DNA of 64,000 bases, taken from positions 558,001 to 622,000 of the forward strand of contig JAHVJD010000001.1 in assembly GCA_019801415.1 (NCBI GenBank), written 5' to 3'. Made by a program: the position numbers and the translations under genes. Shown here piece after piece: positions 8,811-17,767 of this stretch; position 1 is the first letter of the stretch; the number at the start of each line of letters is the position of its first letter. The notes under the pieces are model-generated. The model saw only the letters and a program-made list of their open reading frames with translations, searched no databases and had not been told where the DNA came from. This DNA is from Nocardioides marinus (GTDB lineage: Bacteria > Pseudomonadota > Alphaproteobacteria > Rhodobacterales > Rhodobacteraceae).

Positions 8811-9560
8811 ATGCGGCGCAAACTGGCAGCAGGCAACTGGAAGATGAACGGCACCGGCGCAAGCCTGGCAGAACTGGCGGACCTCGGCGAGCGGCACGCG
8901 GATCCGGCGGTCGACATCCTGATCTGCCCCCCGGCCACGCTCTTGTCGCGGGCGGCAGAGGCGGTTCAGGGCGGTGCCATCGCCATTGGCGCCCAGGACT
9001 GCCACGCCGAGGCCGCGGGCGCCCATACCGGCGACCTGTCCGCCGCCATGCTCAAGGATGCAGGCGCCAGCGCCGTGATCCTGGGCCACTCCGAGCGCCG
9101 CGCGGACCACGGTGAAAGCGATGCCCAGGTCCGCGCCAAGGCCGAGGCCGCCTTTGCCGAAGACCTGATCGCCGTTATCTGCCTCGGCGAGACGCTGGAG
9201 CAGCGCGAGGCGGGTGAAACACTGAAGATCGTTGGCGATCAGCTCGCCGCGTCGGTGCCGGACAGCGCCACTGCCGCCAATACCGTAATTGCCTATGAAC
9301 CGGTCTGGGCCATCGGCACCGGCAAGGTGCCGACGCTGGAGCAGATCGGCGAGGTCCACAACTTCCTGCGCACCGAGCTGGTGCACCGTTTCGGTGCCGA
9401 GATCGCCGATGGCATCCGCCTGCTCTATGGCGGTTCGGTCAAACCCGGCAACGCGGGCGAAATCTTTGCCGTCGCCAATGTCGACGGCGCGCTGGTCGGC
9501 GGCGCCAGCCTGAAGGCCGCGGATTTTTCCCCGATCATCGAAACCCTGGAAAACGCCTGA
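8811..9560 (+). CDS. tpiA: Triosephosphate isomerase
   Basis: The 249-aa TIM-barrel enzyme interconverts dihydroxyacetone phosphate and glyceraldehyde 3-phosphate. It shows the N-terminal AGNWKMNG with the catalytic Lys, GHSERR with the catalytic His, [12 protein letters not shown] with the catalytic Glu and phosphate loop, and the C-terminal [12 protein letters not shown]. The start at 8811 is set by GCGGAGG 8 bases upstream and by the family N-terminus. It is monocistronic between two terminators. Confidence 0.97.
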   Translation: MRRKLAAGNWKMNGTGASLAELADLGERHADPAVDILICPPATLLSRAAEAVQGGAIAIGAQDCHAEAAGAHTGDLSAAMLKDAGASAVILGHSERRADHGESDAQVRAKAEAAFAEDLIAVICLGETLEQREAGETLKIVGDQLAASVPDSATAANTVIAYEPVWAIGTGKVPTLEQIGEVHNFLRTELVHRFGAEIADGIRLLYGGSVKPGNAGEIFAVANVDGALVGGASLKAADFSPIIETLENA

Positions 9561-9594
9561 CCCACACGCAGAGGTGCAAACCTGTGCAGGCATG

Positions 9595-9629
9595 AAAAAA
9601 CGCCCCGGTTTCCCGGGGCGTTTTCTTTT
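9595..9629. terminator. Bidirectional terminator between tpiA and dctM
   Basis: CGCCCCGG, a TTTC loop and CCGGGGCG form a perfect 8-bp stem with AAAAAA before it and TTTTCTTTT after it. The symmetry lets it stop transcription of tpiA and of the convergent dctPQM operon. Confidence 0.92.
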
Positions 9630-9646
9630 GGCACGAACATGTGCAC

Positions 9647-11023
9647 CTAGTTGGTTATGATCTCCGGCCCCATCACCGCGTTCGGCAGCACCGTCGACAG
9701 CCAGGGCACGTAGGTGATCAGGATCAGGAAGACGAACAGCACCGCCAGGAACGGCAGGGCCGCCCGCACCACGGACATCATCGGCATGCCCGCAACGCCC
9801 GAGGTCACGAAGAGGTTCAGACCGACCGGCGGAGTGATCATGCCGATCTCCATGTTCACCACCATGATGATGCCCAGGTGGATCGGATCGATGCCCAGCT
9901 CGATGGCAATCGGGAACACCAGCGGCGCCACGATCACCAACAGGCCCGACGGCTCCATGAACTGGCCGCCGATCAGCAGGATCACGTTGACGACGATCAG
10001 GAACATGACCGGGCCGAAACCCGCCGACAGCATGGCATTGGCGATATGCTGCGGCACCTGCTCGTCGGTCAGAACATGCTTCAGGATCAGCGCATTGGCG
10101 ATCACGAACAACAGCGTCACGGTCAGCTTGCCCGCCTCGAACAGCGTGTGCTTGGTGTCGCTGTGCAGAAACGCGGTCAGCAGCGCATGCGGCTTCTTCA
10201 GCAGCGATGTCTTGGCCTCGCCCTCGCCATTGGAGAGCGGCCCCATGTCCTTGTAGACAAAGCTCGCGATGAAGAAGGCATAGACCGCCGCAACAGCCGC
10301 CGCCTCGGTGGGCGTGAAGATGCCGCCGTAGATGCCGCCGAGGATGATCACGATCAGGAACAGGCCCCAACCAGCCTCCCGGCCCGACGCGATGATCTCG
10401 CCCCAGCCCTTCCACTCGCCCTTGGGCAGGTTCTTCACCTTGGCCATCACGTAGATGGTCACCATCAGGAACAGGCCGGCCATCAGGCCCGGAATCACAC
10501 CCGCCAGGAACATCCGCCCGACCGAGACCTCGACCGCCGCGGCATAGACCACCATCACGATGGAGGGCGGGATCAGGATGCCCAGCGTGCCCGCGTTACA
10601 GATCACACCGGCCGCGAACTCCTTGGAGTAGCCCACCTGGCGCATGCCCGCGATCACGATCGAGCCGATCGCCACCACGGTTGCGGGCGACGACCCGGAC
10701 AGGGCCGCAAACAGCATGCAGGCAAAGACGCCGGCAATCGCCAGACCGCCCGGCAGGTGGCCGACGCAGGCGATGGAGAAGCGGATGATCCGCCGGGCCA
10801 CGCCGCCCGTGGTCATGAAGCTGGAGGCGAGGATGAAGAAGGGGATCGCCAGCAGGGTGAAATGGCCTTCGAAGGCTTCAAACAGCGTGCCGGCGACCGA
10901 CGCCAGCGAGCTGTCGGAATAGATCAGCAGAAAGATGGTCGAGCTGAGACCCAGGGACACCGCGATCGGCACCCCGATCAGCAACAGGCCGATCACCATC
11001 GCAAAGAGGATTACCACTTCCAT
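9647..11023 (-). CDS. dctM: TRAP transporter large permease, DctM type
   Basis: The 458-aa integral membrane protein has about 12 or more hydrophobic segments and the DctM features GILIPPSIVMVVYA, FTPTEAAAVAAVYAF and GMITPPVGLNLF. It is the ion-coupled translocation subunit of a tripartite transporter. It overlaps the stop of dctQ by one base (TGATG). The long cytoplasmic loop at about 270-300 is usual for dicarboxylate-type permeases. The linked DctBD genes suggest C4-dicarboxylates as substrate. Confidence 0.95.
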   Translation of the reverse strand: MEVVILFAMVIGLLLIGVPIAVSLGLSSTIFLLIYSDSSLASVAGTLFEAFEGHFTLLAIPFFILASSFMTTGGVARRIIRFSIACVGHLPGGLAIAGVFACMLFAALSGSSPATVVAIGSIVIAGMRQVGYSKEFAAGVICNAGTLGILIPPSIVMVVYAAAVEVSVGRMFLAGVIPGLMAGLFLMVTIYVMAKVKNLPKGEWKGWGEIIASGREAGWGLFLIVIILGGIYGGIFTPTEAAAVAAVYAFFIASFVYKDMGPLSNGEGEAKTSLLKKPHALLTAFLHSDTKHTLFEAGKLTVTLLFVIANALILKHVLTDEQVPQHIANAMLSAGFGPVMFLIVVNVILLIGGQFMEPSGLLVIVAPLVFPIAIELGIDPIHLGIIMVVNMEIGMITPPVGLNLFVTSGVAGMPMMSVVRAALPFLAVLFVFLILITYVPWLSTVLPNAVMGPEIITN

Positions 11024-11700
11024 CAGTCATGCTCCCCGCGCTGCGCCTGCACTTCTGCAATTTCATCTTCGACTTCATGGCTGGCGACCAGCCGGTCGGC
11101 CTCGCCGCGGGCGATCTGGAACGCCGCCTGGATGAACCGGACCACCAGCAGCAGGGTCGACACCGGCAGCACCACGTAAGGCACCACCTTGGGCAGCTTC
11201 TCGTAGGAATCGCCGTAGTTGATCAGGTCTTCGAGAAACCGCAGGAAGCTCACCATCGGCACGTCCTGCACCTCGTAAAAGCTCTGGCTGCGAGCCTTCA
11301 TGTCAAAGCCGGTCGGGAACCACCGCCCCGAGGTCGGCGGCAGGTCGGCGAACACCGCCCAGTAGTCATAGGCGCCCTTCAGCAGCAGCAGCGAGAACAC
11401 GATGCAGCAGGCGGCGGCAAACAGCCCCACCGCCCGGCGTGCGCCCGGGTTCAGCATGTTGACGATGGCGTCCACACCCAGATGCGCATGTGCCTTCACC
11501 GCGTAGGATGCCCCCAGCAGCACCAGCCAGGCGAACAGGAACACGGTCAGCTCCAGCGCCCACAGGATGTTGGAATTGAACACGAAACGCGCGATCACAT
11601 TGGCAAAGGTGATGATGGTCATCAGCCCCAGCAGCAGTGCGATCAGGGTTTCTTCGAGTGAATTGAGTAGCCCGGTTGGGCCGGTTCTTGCCCCCGACAT
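11023..11700 (-). CDS. dctQ: TRAP transporter small permease, DctQ type
   Basis: The 225-aa protein has four membrane segments (about 14-36, 46-66, 88-108 and 165-188) and the family motif around ANVIARFVFN and HLGVDAIV. A loop of roughly 45 residues lies between segments three and four, as in other dicarboxylate DctQ proteins. GGGGGAC precedes the ATG. The 114 bases between it and dctP include overlapping stem-loops (GGGTGC/GCACCC at 11759-11787), a layout that often lowers permease expression relative to the binding protein. Confidence 0.93.
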   Translation of the reverse strand: MSGARTGPTGLLNSLEETLIALLLGLMTIITFANVIARFVFNSNILWALELTVFLFAWLVLLGASYAVKAHAHLGVDAIVNMLNPGARRAVGLFAAACCIVFSLLLLKGAYDYWAVFADLPPTSGRWFPTGFDMKARSQSFYEVQDVPMVSFLRFLEDLINYGDSYEKLPKVVPYVVLPVSTLLLVVRFIQAAFQIARGEADRLVASHEVEDEIAEVQAQRGEHD

Positions 11701-11814
11701 GATAGTCCCCCAAATTTTTGGATTGCTTGGTTGGGCCGCCGGTCAAAGCCGCGGCGCCGGGTGCAGGGCGCCCGCCAAGGGGCACCCTGCCTGTCTGAAA
11801 TTCCGCGGGCCGGA

Positions 11815-12816
11815 TTAGAAGCCTGCGTTGATCGCTTGGGCGGCGTCGATCTTGTCCTGGCCGACATCGCCTGCGAATTTCTCCCAAACCGGCTTCATCG
11901 CCTCGACCCAAACCGCGCGCTGCTCGGGCGTCAGCTCACGCACCACGCCGCCGGCATCGATGATCGCCTGCTTGGCCTCGTTGTTGACCTTGGTGGATTC
12001 CGCGTTCCGCACCGCGGTCACCTCGTTCAGGATGGTCAGGAACTGCTCGCGCACCTCCGGCTCGAGGCTGTCCAGCCAGTCAACGGAGGTCACCACCAGG
12101 TAGTCCAGCACGCCGTGGTTGGTCTCGGTCACACCGTCCTGCACCTCGAAGAACTTCTTGCCGTAGATGTTGGACCAGGTGTTCTCCTGGCCGTCCACAA
12201 CACCCTGCTGCAGGGCACCGTAAACTTCCGAGAAGGCCATCTTCTGCGGGCTGCCGCCGATCGCTTCCATCTGCGCGACCAGCACGTCCGAGGACTGCAC
12301 GCGGAACTTCAGCCCGTTGGCGTCTTCCGGCGCCAGCAGCGGCTTGTTCGCCGACATCTGCTTCATGCCGTTGTGCCAGTAGGCCAGACCCTGCAGGCCG
12401 CGGCGCTGCATCGAATCCAGCATCTCCTGACCGGTCTCGGAGGCCTGGAACGCATCCACCGCCTCGATGTTCTTGAACATGAACGGCAGGTCGAACAGGC
12501 GGAACTGCTTGGTGAACTTCTCGAACTTGGACAGCGACGGTGCCGCCAGCTGTACGTCACCCTGCAGCATCGCCTCCAGCACCTTGTTGTCGTTGTAGAG
12601 GGTGGAGTTCGGATAGACCTCCAAGCACATGGTGCCGTTCATTTCCTCGTTGATACGCTTTTCCAACAGCGACGCGGCGATCCCCTTGGGGTGCTTGTCG
12701 GTGTTGGTGACGTGGCTGAATTTCACCACGATCTCGCCGTCGTCGCAGGCAGCGCTTGCCGCACCAGCGGTCACGGTCAGCGCCATCGCGGTGGCGGCAG
12801 CAGTCAGCATCTTCAT
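11815..12816 (-). CDS. dctP: TRAP transporter periplasmic substrate-binding protein, DctP type
   Basis: The 333-aa protein has a signal peptide (1 to about 22, ending GAASA). The mature domain contains the family hallmarks IVVKFSHV, GLKFRVQSSDVLVAQMEAIGGSP with the carboxylate-binding Arg, and GQENTWSNI. It delivers a C4-dicarboxylate such as malate, succinate or fumarate to DctQM; this is inferred from the linked DctBD. GGGAGGAA precedes the ATG. The upstream region carries three DctD-type boxes. Confidence 0.93.
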   Translation of the reverse strand: MKMLTAAATAMALTVTAGAASAACDDGEIVVKFSHVTNTDKHPKGIAASLLEKRINEEMNGTMCLEVYPNSTLYNDNKVLEAMLQGDVQLAAPSLSKFEKFTKQFRLFDLPFMFKNIEAVDAFQASETGQEMLDSMQRRGLQGLAYWHNGMKQMSANKPLLAPEDANGLKFRVQSSDVLVAQMEAIGGSPQKMAFSEVYGALQQGVVDGQENTWSNIYGKKFFEVQDGVTETNHGVLDYLVVTSVDWLDSLEPEVREQFLTILNEVTAVRNAESTKVNNEAKQAIIDAGGVVRELTPEQRAVWVEAMKPVWEKFAGDVGQDKIDAAQAINAGF

Positions 12817-12867
12817 GTCATTCCTCCCAGAATTGCAGTGCTGTGTTCAGCAGCATGGCTGAAACCC

Positions 12868-12881
12868 GCACATAACATCCC
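12868..12881 (-). promoter_or_regulatory. Degenerate sigma-54-like promoter candidate for dctP
   Basis: On the minus strand the invariant GG (12881-12880) and GC (12869-12868) are exactly 10 bases apart, which would start the transcript near 12857. The match to TGGCACG is 5 of 7 and to TTGC 3 of 4, so it is weak. It may be fortuitous, or a relic. Confidence 0.25.
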
Positions 12882-12884
12882 AAG

Positions 12885-12902
12885 TTGCGAAAATCCGCTC
12901 AA
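12885..12902 (-). promoter_or_regulatory. Degenerate DctD-type box, promoter-proximal
   Basis: The sequence TTGCGAAAATCCGCTCAA shares the spacer AAAATC and most of both half-sites with the perfect box at 13031-13052. It abuts the sigma-54-like candidate, so a bound regulator here would touch or block polymerase. Confidence 0.5.
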
Positions 12903-12998
12903 TAGTTGATTCGAGAATCACGAGACACGCCAATTTCATATTGTTTTTCAACGCGTTTTCTGGCCACCCCCGGAAACCTCCGCCAGCGCCTGCACGCG

Positions 12999-13018
12999 CT
13001 GTGCGAAATCCCGCACAG
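12999..13018 (-). promoter_or_regulatory. DctD-type upstream box, 7-6-7 inverted repeat
   Basis: CTGTGCG and CGCACAG form a perfect inverted repeat around six bases. The half-site TGTGCG is the one I know from DctD upstream activating sites in rhizobia. It is centred about 190 bases upstream of the dctP start. Confidence 0.75.
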
Positions 13019-13030
13019 GCCATTTCGGGC

Positions 13031-13052
13031 TTTGTGCGAAAATCCGCACAAA
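13031..13052 (-). promoter_or_regulatory. DctD-type upstream box, 8-6-8 inverted repeat
   Basis: TTTGTGCG and CGCACAAA form a perfect inverted repeat around AAAATC. Its centre is 33 bases (about three helix turns) from the box at 12999-13018, so both lie on one face of the DNA, the usual arrangement for cooperative enhancer sites. Confidence 0.78.
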
Positions 13053-13438
13053 TGTTAGCGCATGACACCAGCCGTCGTTCCACTCGCAGAATCGCTCTGC
13101 CCGGTCTTTGGGCGAATGCTCGCGCGGTGCCTGTTGCACATGCAGCGTACGCCGCAGTGTCCGCTCCTTAACCCGGTCTTGCGATACTGGCTTTCGTCGC
13201 GACACCGGTGCGGACTGACACCCCGCACCAACAGGAGAACCGGACCCCTCAGACCACCTCCTCATTGGGTGCAGGGGTGTCCCGCAACGAAGGCTTCAGC
13301 GGACATGGGGGAAACGCCCCCATCCTGCCTCCGCCCATGCGCCCCCTTTGATCGGGGGGAGCGGCGGCGCCGCCTCCTTTACCACCGGCAGCCAGGCCGG
13401 ATCAGAACGAGCCGCACGGCTCCCCCCCCCTCTTCGCC
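13053..13438. other. Non-coding stretch between the dctP control region and dctD
   Basis: No supported gene lies here. It holds several GC hairpins: ATGGGGG/CCCCCAT at 13305-13323, which resembles the core of the repeat found at 26715 and 33206, and GAGCCG/CGGCTC at 13409-13422 close to the dctD stop. None is followed by a T-run, so their role as terminators is uncertain. Confidence 0.5.
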
Positions 13439-14668
13439 TCAGCGGCGATAATCCTCGGGGCGGATGCCATAGCGGGCCAGCTTGTCATAGAAGGTCTTGC
13501 GGGGCAGCTTCAGGGCTTGCGCCGCCACAGCCGCGCGCCCGTTGGCCCGCCCCAGCGCCGCGATCAGCAGCGAGCGCTCCACCTGCGCCATCTGCTCCGC
13601 AAGGCCAAGCCCCGCGCTCGCCGCCGCCTCCTCGGGCATGCCCAGCACGAACCGCATCGCCGCCGACATCAGGGACCGGGTATTGCCCGGCCAGTCCTGG
13701 GCCATCAGCGCCGCCAGATGTTCCTGGCTGATCTCCGGCGGCTGGATGCCCGCCTGTTCCGCCGCCTGCGCCACGTAGTGACGAAACAGCACCGGAATAT
13801 CGCCGGGACGTTCCGCCAGCGAGGGGATGCGCACCCGCATCACGTCCAGCCGGTAGAACAGATCGGCGTTGAAGGCACCCTGCTCCACCTGCCCGGCCAG
13901 ATCGGCGCTGGACCCCGCGATCACCCGCGTGCCCGCGCCCTGTTCCAACTGCCCCAACAGCGCATATTGCGCGGCCTCGGGCAGGCTCTGCACCTCGTCG
14001 AGAAACAGCGAGCCCCCGGCGGCGTCCTTGCACAGGCTGACGACATCGGCCTGCCCCAGCCCGGCAGCGGCGCGTTTCACGAAGGGGCCCTGGCCGACCG
14101 GGGACATCAGGTGGATGACCTCCGCCACCTTGGAAATGCCGCTGCCCGGCGGCCCCGAGACCAGCACCTCGGCCCCGGTCGGGGCCACCGTGCGCACCCG
14201 GCGGCGCAGCGCACTGGCCTGCGGCGAGCTGCCGAACAGCATCCGCGAAGCGGGATCGCCGGTCTCCAGCTGCTGTTTCAGACGGCGGTTTTCCAGCACC
14301 AGCGCGCGGGTCCGCAGGGCGCGCTCCAGCACCGGCAGGAAATCGGCGGCGACACAGGGTTTTTCCAGGAAATCAAACGCCCCCCGCGACATCGCCCGGA
14401 CCGCCATCGGAATGTCGCCCTCACCGGTCAGTAGCACCACCGGCAGCTCGGGGTCGACCTCATGGGCATAGTCCAGCAGGTGAAACCCGTCGCGCCCCGG
14501 CATCCGGATGTCAGAGACGATGATGCCGTCGAACTCCCGCGTGATCAGATCCTTGGCCGCCACGAAGGAGCCCGCGGTGACCGCGTCCAGCTCGTTCAGC
14601 TCCAGCGTCTGCGCCAATGCGGCGCGCACCGCCGCATCGTCGTCGACCAGCAAAACCCTGCGTGTCAT
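13439..14668 (-). CDS. dctD: DctD-family response regulator lacking sigma-54 activation motifs
   Basis: The 409-aa protein has the three-domain NtrC/DctD layout. A receiver domain (1-120) has the acceptor Asp53 in SDIRMPG and Lys103 in FLEKP. The AAA+-derived region (about 140-345) keeps the Walker B FLDEV (224-225) and DLFYRLDVMRVRIPSL. A Fis-type HTH lies at about 370-402. Two key elements are missing: the Walker A lysine is replaced (GPPGSGI, Ile178), and the segment that should carry GAFTGA is shortened to DVVSLCKDAAGGS. It should therefore be unable to remodel sigma-54 polymerase. Its ATG overlaps the dctB stop (ATGA); I chose 14668 over the longer frame for that reason. Confidence 0.85.
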   Translation of the reverse strand: MTRRVLLVDDDAAVRAALAQTLELNELDAVTAGSFVAAKDLITREFDGIIVSDIRMPGRDGFHLLDYAHEVDPELPVVLLTGEGDIPMAVRAMSRGAFDFLEKPCVAADFLPVLERALRTRALVLENRRLKQQLETGDPASRMLFGSSPQASALRRRVRTVAPTGAEVLVSGPPGSGISKVAEVIHLMSPVGQGPFVKRAAAGLGQADVVSLCKDAAGGSLFLDEVQSLPEAAQYALLGQLEQGAGTRVIAGSSADLAGQVEQGAFNADLFYRLDVMRVRIPSLAERPGDIPVLFRHYVAQAAEQAGIQPPEISQEHLAALMAQDWPGNTRSLMSAAMRFVLGMPEEAAASAGLGLAEQMAQVERSLLIAALGRANGRAAVAAQALKLPRKTFYDKLARYGIRPEDYRR

Positions 14669-16434
14669 GCCGCCTCTTCCTCTTTCCAATATTCCAGCTC
14701 CACCGTGAACACCGCGCCGCGCTCAGCGTTGGAGCCGCGAATGTTGCCGCCAAAGCTCTGCACCAGACCGTAGGAAATGGACAGCCCCAACCCCATCCCC
14801 TCGGAGGAGCCCACCGCCTTGGTCGAGTAGAACGGATCAAACACCTTTTCCGGCTCCTTCAGGCCGGGGCCGATGTCCTGCACGGTGACAGACAGCCGCG
14901 CGCCGCGGTGCACCTGCAGGCGGATCACCCGGTCCTCCTGGTCCAGCATCGCGTCCACCGCGTTGTTGATCAGGTTCACGAAGACCTGCGTGAGCCGCAC
15001 CTCGCCGCCGCGCACGAAAATCTCTCCGCGCGGCTGCGGCGCCCAGTCCAGGCGCACGGAACACTCGCGCAGCCGCGTCTGGGTCAGCTCCACCGCATCC
15101 TCCAGAACCTTGGCGAGGTCGACCTTTCCGACCGGCTCGCTCTCGTTGCGGGCAAAGGCACGCAGGTTCTTGATGATCCGCGCCATCCGCGCCGCCATGT
15201 CGGAGATCCGTGCCAGGTTCTCGCCCGTGCGCTCGGCCTTGCCACGGGCGAGGAAGGCGGCGCCGTTCTCGGCATATTGCTGGATCGCCATCAGGGGCTG
15301 GTTCAGCTCGTGGCTGATGCCCGCCGACATCTGCCCCAGCGCCGACAGTTTGCCCGCCTGCACCAGGTCCTGCTGCGCCCGCTTCAAGGCGGCCTCCGCC
15401 TCCTCGCGCTCGCGCACCTCGCGGCGCAGCTGCACGTTGGCGGCAGACAGCGCCTCGGTGCGCTGCGCCACCCGGCTTTCCAGCACCGCATTGGCCTCGG
15501 CCAGGGTGCGGCGGCGCTCCATCACGAAGAACAGCATGGCCCCGAAGGCAAGGCACACCGCCGCCAGCGCCGCCGCCTGCAGCGCGGCGATCCGCCGGGC
15601 CGGCGCCACATCCACCAGGATTTCTCCGGTCATGCCGATCACCGGCAACGCCACCGACAGATGCAAGGCGCGCGCGGGCAAATACGGGCTGCCCGCCAGC
15701 CGCCAGATCTCATGCGGGCCGATGTGCCATTGGGCCAGCACCCGGGGTCGACTCGCCGCCGCTTCCGGCCCCGGCCCCGCCGTGCCGCCCGCCACCGCCG
15801 CCTTGCGGTTCCAGAACAGCAGCTCGGACCGGTTGGCGATGAACACTTCGCCGCTGGCCACGGTAAAGAACACCGCCGGCAGGCTGCCGCGCCACGTCTG
15901 TTCCACGTCCTCGATATCCGCAACCACCACAAGCGCGCCGCGAACGCGCCCATCGCTGCCAAAGGCAGGCGCGGCGTAGAAATAGGCCCGCTGGTCGTCG
16001 GGCCGCAACACGCCATGGCCGGTGCCCAGCGCCCCCTGTTGCGCGCGCCGGAAATAGGCCTGGTCGGCCACGCTGCTGCCCACCACGCCCTCGGCTGCCG
16101 CCAGCACCCGGCCCGAGGAATCGGTAAAGAACACGTCCAGCGCCGCGGTCTTGTCCGCGATCGAGCGCAGCAGATCCGCCGCCGCCGCCCGGGCCACCGG
16201 CTCCGACAGGTCGCGCAGCACCGGGTGTTCCGCCGTCAGCACCGCCAGCTCCTGGTAGACTTCCAGCTGGGTGCTGACCCGGTCCGACGCCAGCGCCAGG
16301 TCGGCGGCGCTGCGTTCGGCCAGGCTGTCCAGCGCCTGCCGGTAGCCATAGGACCAGACCGCCAGCGCCAGCGCCGCGACGGCCAGCAGGAAGCCCACGG
16401 GCAGGCTCCAGCGGATCAGAGTTTGTGCTTTCAT
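14665..16434 (-). CDS. dctB: DctB-type sensor histidine kinase for C4-dicarboxylates
   Basis: The 589-aa protein has membrane segments at about 9-29 and 283-303 that enclose a periplasmic sensor region with tandem PAS-like folds (about 35-280), as in rhizobial DctB. A coiled coil (308-358) leads to the dimerisation/phosphoacceptor motif GISHELNQPL (His375), followed by N-box (NLINNAVDAM), DIGPGL and GMGLGLSI of the ATPase domain. It would sense periplasmic dicarboxylates and phosphorylate the adjacent DctD. All kinase motifs are intact, in contrast to the regulator. It is divergent from the P450 gene. Confidence 0.93.
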   Translation of the reverse strand: MKAQTLIRWSLPVGFLLAVAALALAVWSYGYRQALDSLAERSAADLALASDRVSTQLEVYQELAVLTAEHPVLRDLSEPVARAAAADLLRSIADKTAALDVFFTDSSGRVLAAAEGVVGSSVADQAYFRRAQQGALGTGHGVLRPDDQRAYFYAAPAFGSDGRVRGALVVVADIEDVEQTWRGSLPAVFFTVASGEVFIANRSELLFWNRKAAVAGGTAGPGPEAAASRPRVLAQWHIGPHEIWRLAGSPYLPARALHLSVALPVIGMTGEILVDVAPARRIAALQAAALAAVCLAFGAMLFFVMERRRTLAEANAVLESRVAQRTEALSAANVQLRREVREREEAEAALKRAQQDLVQAGKLSALGQMSAGISHELNQPLMAIQQYAENGAAFLARGKAERTGENLARISDMAARMARIIKNLRAFARNESEPVGKVDLAKVLEDAVELTQTRLRECSVRLDWAPQPRGEIFVRGGEVRLTQVFVNLINNAVDAMLDQEDRVIRLQVHRGARLSVTVQDIGPGLKEPEKVFDPFYSTKAVGSSEGMGLGLSISYGLVQSFGGNIRGSNAERGAVFTVELEYWKEEEAA

Positions 16435-16492
16435 GCAGGCAAGTTAACAGCGCAGCCCTTGCAAAGACCAGCCATGCCGGCAAAATCACCCC

Positions 16493-17674
16493 ATGCAGAT
16501 CCTGTCCCAATCCCCGACCGATCCCGGCTTCGTCCAGAACCCCTACCCGTTTTACGCGGCGGCCCGCGCGCAGGGCCAGCTGAACCGCTGGCAGGACTAC
16601 GGCATGGTTGCCGCCTTCGGTCATGCGGCGGTGCATATGCTGCTGCGCGACCGCCGCTTTGGCCGCGAACTGCCGCAGGAGATGCAGCAGGACGGCCCGG
16701 CCCACCTCGCGCCCTTCCTCGCCACCGAGGCGCATTCGATGCTGGACGCCGAACCACCCCGCCACACCCGCCTGCGCAAACTGGTGATGCGCGCCTTTAC
16801 CTCGCGCGGGATCGCGGCGCTGCAGCCGGGGCTGGAGACGCTGTGCCACCAGCTGATCGACGCGTTCCCGGACCACCCGTTCGACCTTCTCGAGGCCTAT
16901 TGCACCCAGGTGCCGGTGATCACCATCTGCCGCCTGCTGGGCGTGCCGACCGACATGGCGCCGCAGCTGCTGGACTGGTCGCACCGGATGGTGGCGATGT
17001 ACCAGGCCGCCCGCACCGAGGCGACCGAACACGCCGCCGCCGCCGCGGCGCAGGCGTTCACCGATTTCCTGCGCGGCTATATCGACGCGCGCCGCGACGA
17101 TCCCCGCGACGACCTCATCACCCGGCTGATCGCCGCCGAGGAAGAGGGCGAAACCCTGTCGACGGATGAGCTGATCGGCACCTGCATCCTGCTGCTGAAC
17201 GCGGGCCACGAGGCCACCGTGCATTCGCTGGGCAACGGCGTGAAGACGATGCTGCAGCAGGGCTGGCAGGCCGAGTGGCTGGCGCCCGAGGGCATCGAGC
17301 GGCTGGTCGAGGAGATCCTGCGCTACGACCCGCCGCTGCACATGTTCACCCGCTACGCCTATGAGGAGGCAGAGGTTTTCGGCCATACCTTCCAGCGCGG
17401 CGAGCAGGTGGCACTGCTGCTGGCCGCCGCCAACCGCGACCCCGCGGTTCTGGAGGAGCCGGAGCGGTTTGACCCGACCCGCCCCGCCAAGGTCAACAAG
17501 AGCTTCGGCGGCGGGCTGCATTTCTGCGTCGGCGCGCCGCTGGCCCGGCTGGAGATGCAGATCGCGCTGCCGATCCTGTTTGAGCGTTGCCCGGAGCTGA
17601 AACTGGCCGCCGCGCCGCAATACGCCAACACCTATCACTTCCACGGGCTGACCCGGCTGATGGTGACGGTCTGA
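16493..17674 (+). CDS. Cytochrome P450
   Basis: This 393-aa soluble bacterial P450 shows the I-helix oxygen-activating motif LLNAGHEAT (about 238-246), the ExxR motif EEILR and the haem-binding loop FGGGLHFCVGAPLAR with the ligand Cys345. The substrate cannot be told from sequence. There is no ferredoxin or reductase gene beside it, so it must use redox partners from elsewhere. The ribosome binding site before the ATG is poor. It is divergent from dctB and convergent with the lrp-type gene. Confidence 0.93.
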   Translation: MQILSQSPTDPGFVQNPYPFYAAARAQGQLNRWQDYGMVAAFGHAAVHMLLRDRRFGRELPQEMQQDGPAHLAPFLATEAHSMLDAEPPRHTRLRKLVMRAFTSRGIAALQPGLETLCHQLIDAFPDHPFDLLEAYCTQVPVITICRLLGVPTDMAPQLLDWSHRMVAMYQAARTEATEHAAAAAAQAFTDFLRGYIDARRDDPRDDLITRLIAAEEEGETLSTDELIGTCILLLNAGHEATVHSLGNGVKTMLQQGWQAEWLAPEGIERLVEEILRYDPPLHMFTRYAYEEAEVFGHTFQRGEQVALLLAAANRDPAVLEEPERFDPTRPAKVNKSFGGGLHFCVGAPLARLEMQIALPILFERCPELKLAAAPQYANTYHFHGLTRLMVTV

Positions 17675-17767
17675 GGCTACGCCCCGACTGTCCGCGCCGC
17701 TTGGGGCGCGGTCATGCGGGGCGCGCGCCTTCCGGGGAGCGCGCGTGCTGCGGGCGCGGTCAGGGGA

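Noticed and set aside
12868-12881. A firm sigma-54 promoter for dctP
   Set aside because: Only the invariant GG and GC with 10-base spacing fit; the surrounding consensus is poor. It is kept as a low-confidence candidate only.
14617-17169. 850-codon plus-strand open frame antisense to dctB
   Set aside because: It is an artefact of GC-rich third positions opposite dctB. The dctB protein has all kinase motifs, and the antisense product is Arg/His/Gln-rich without any domain.
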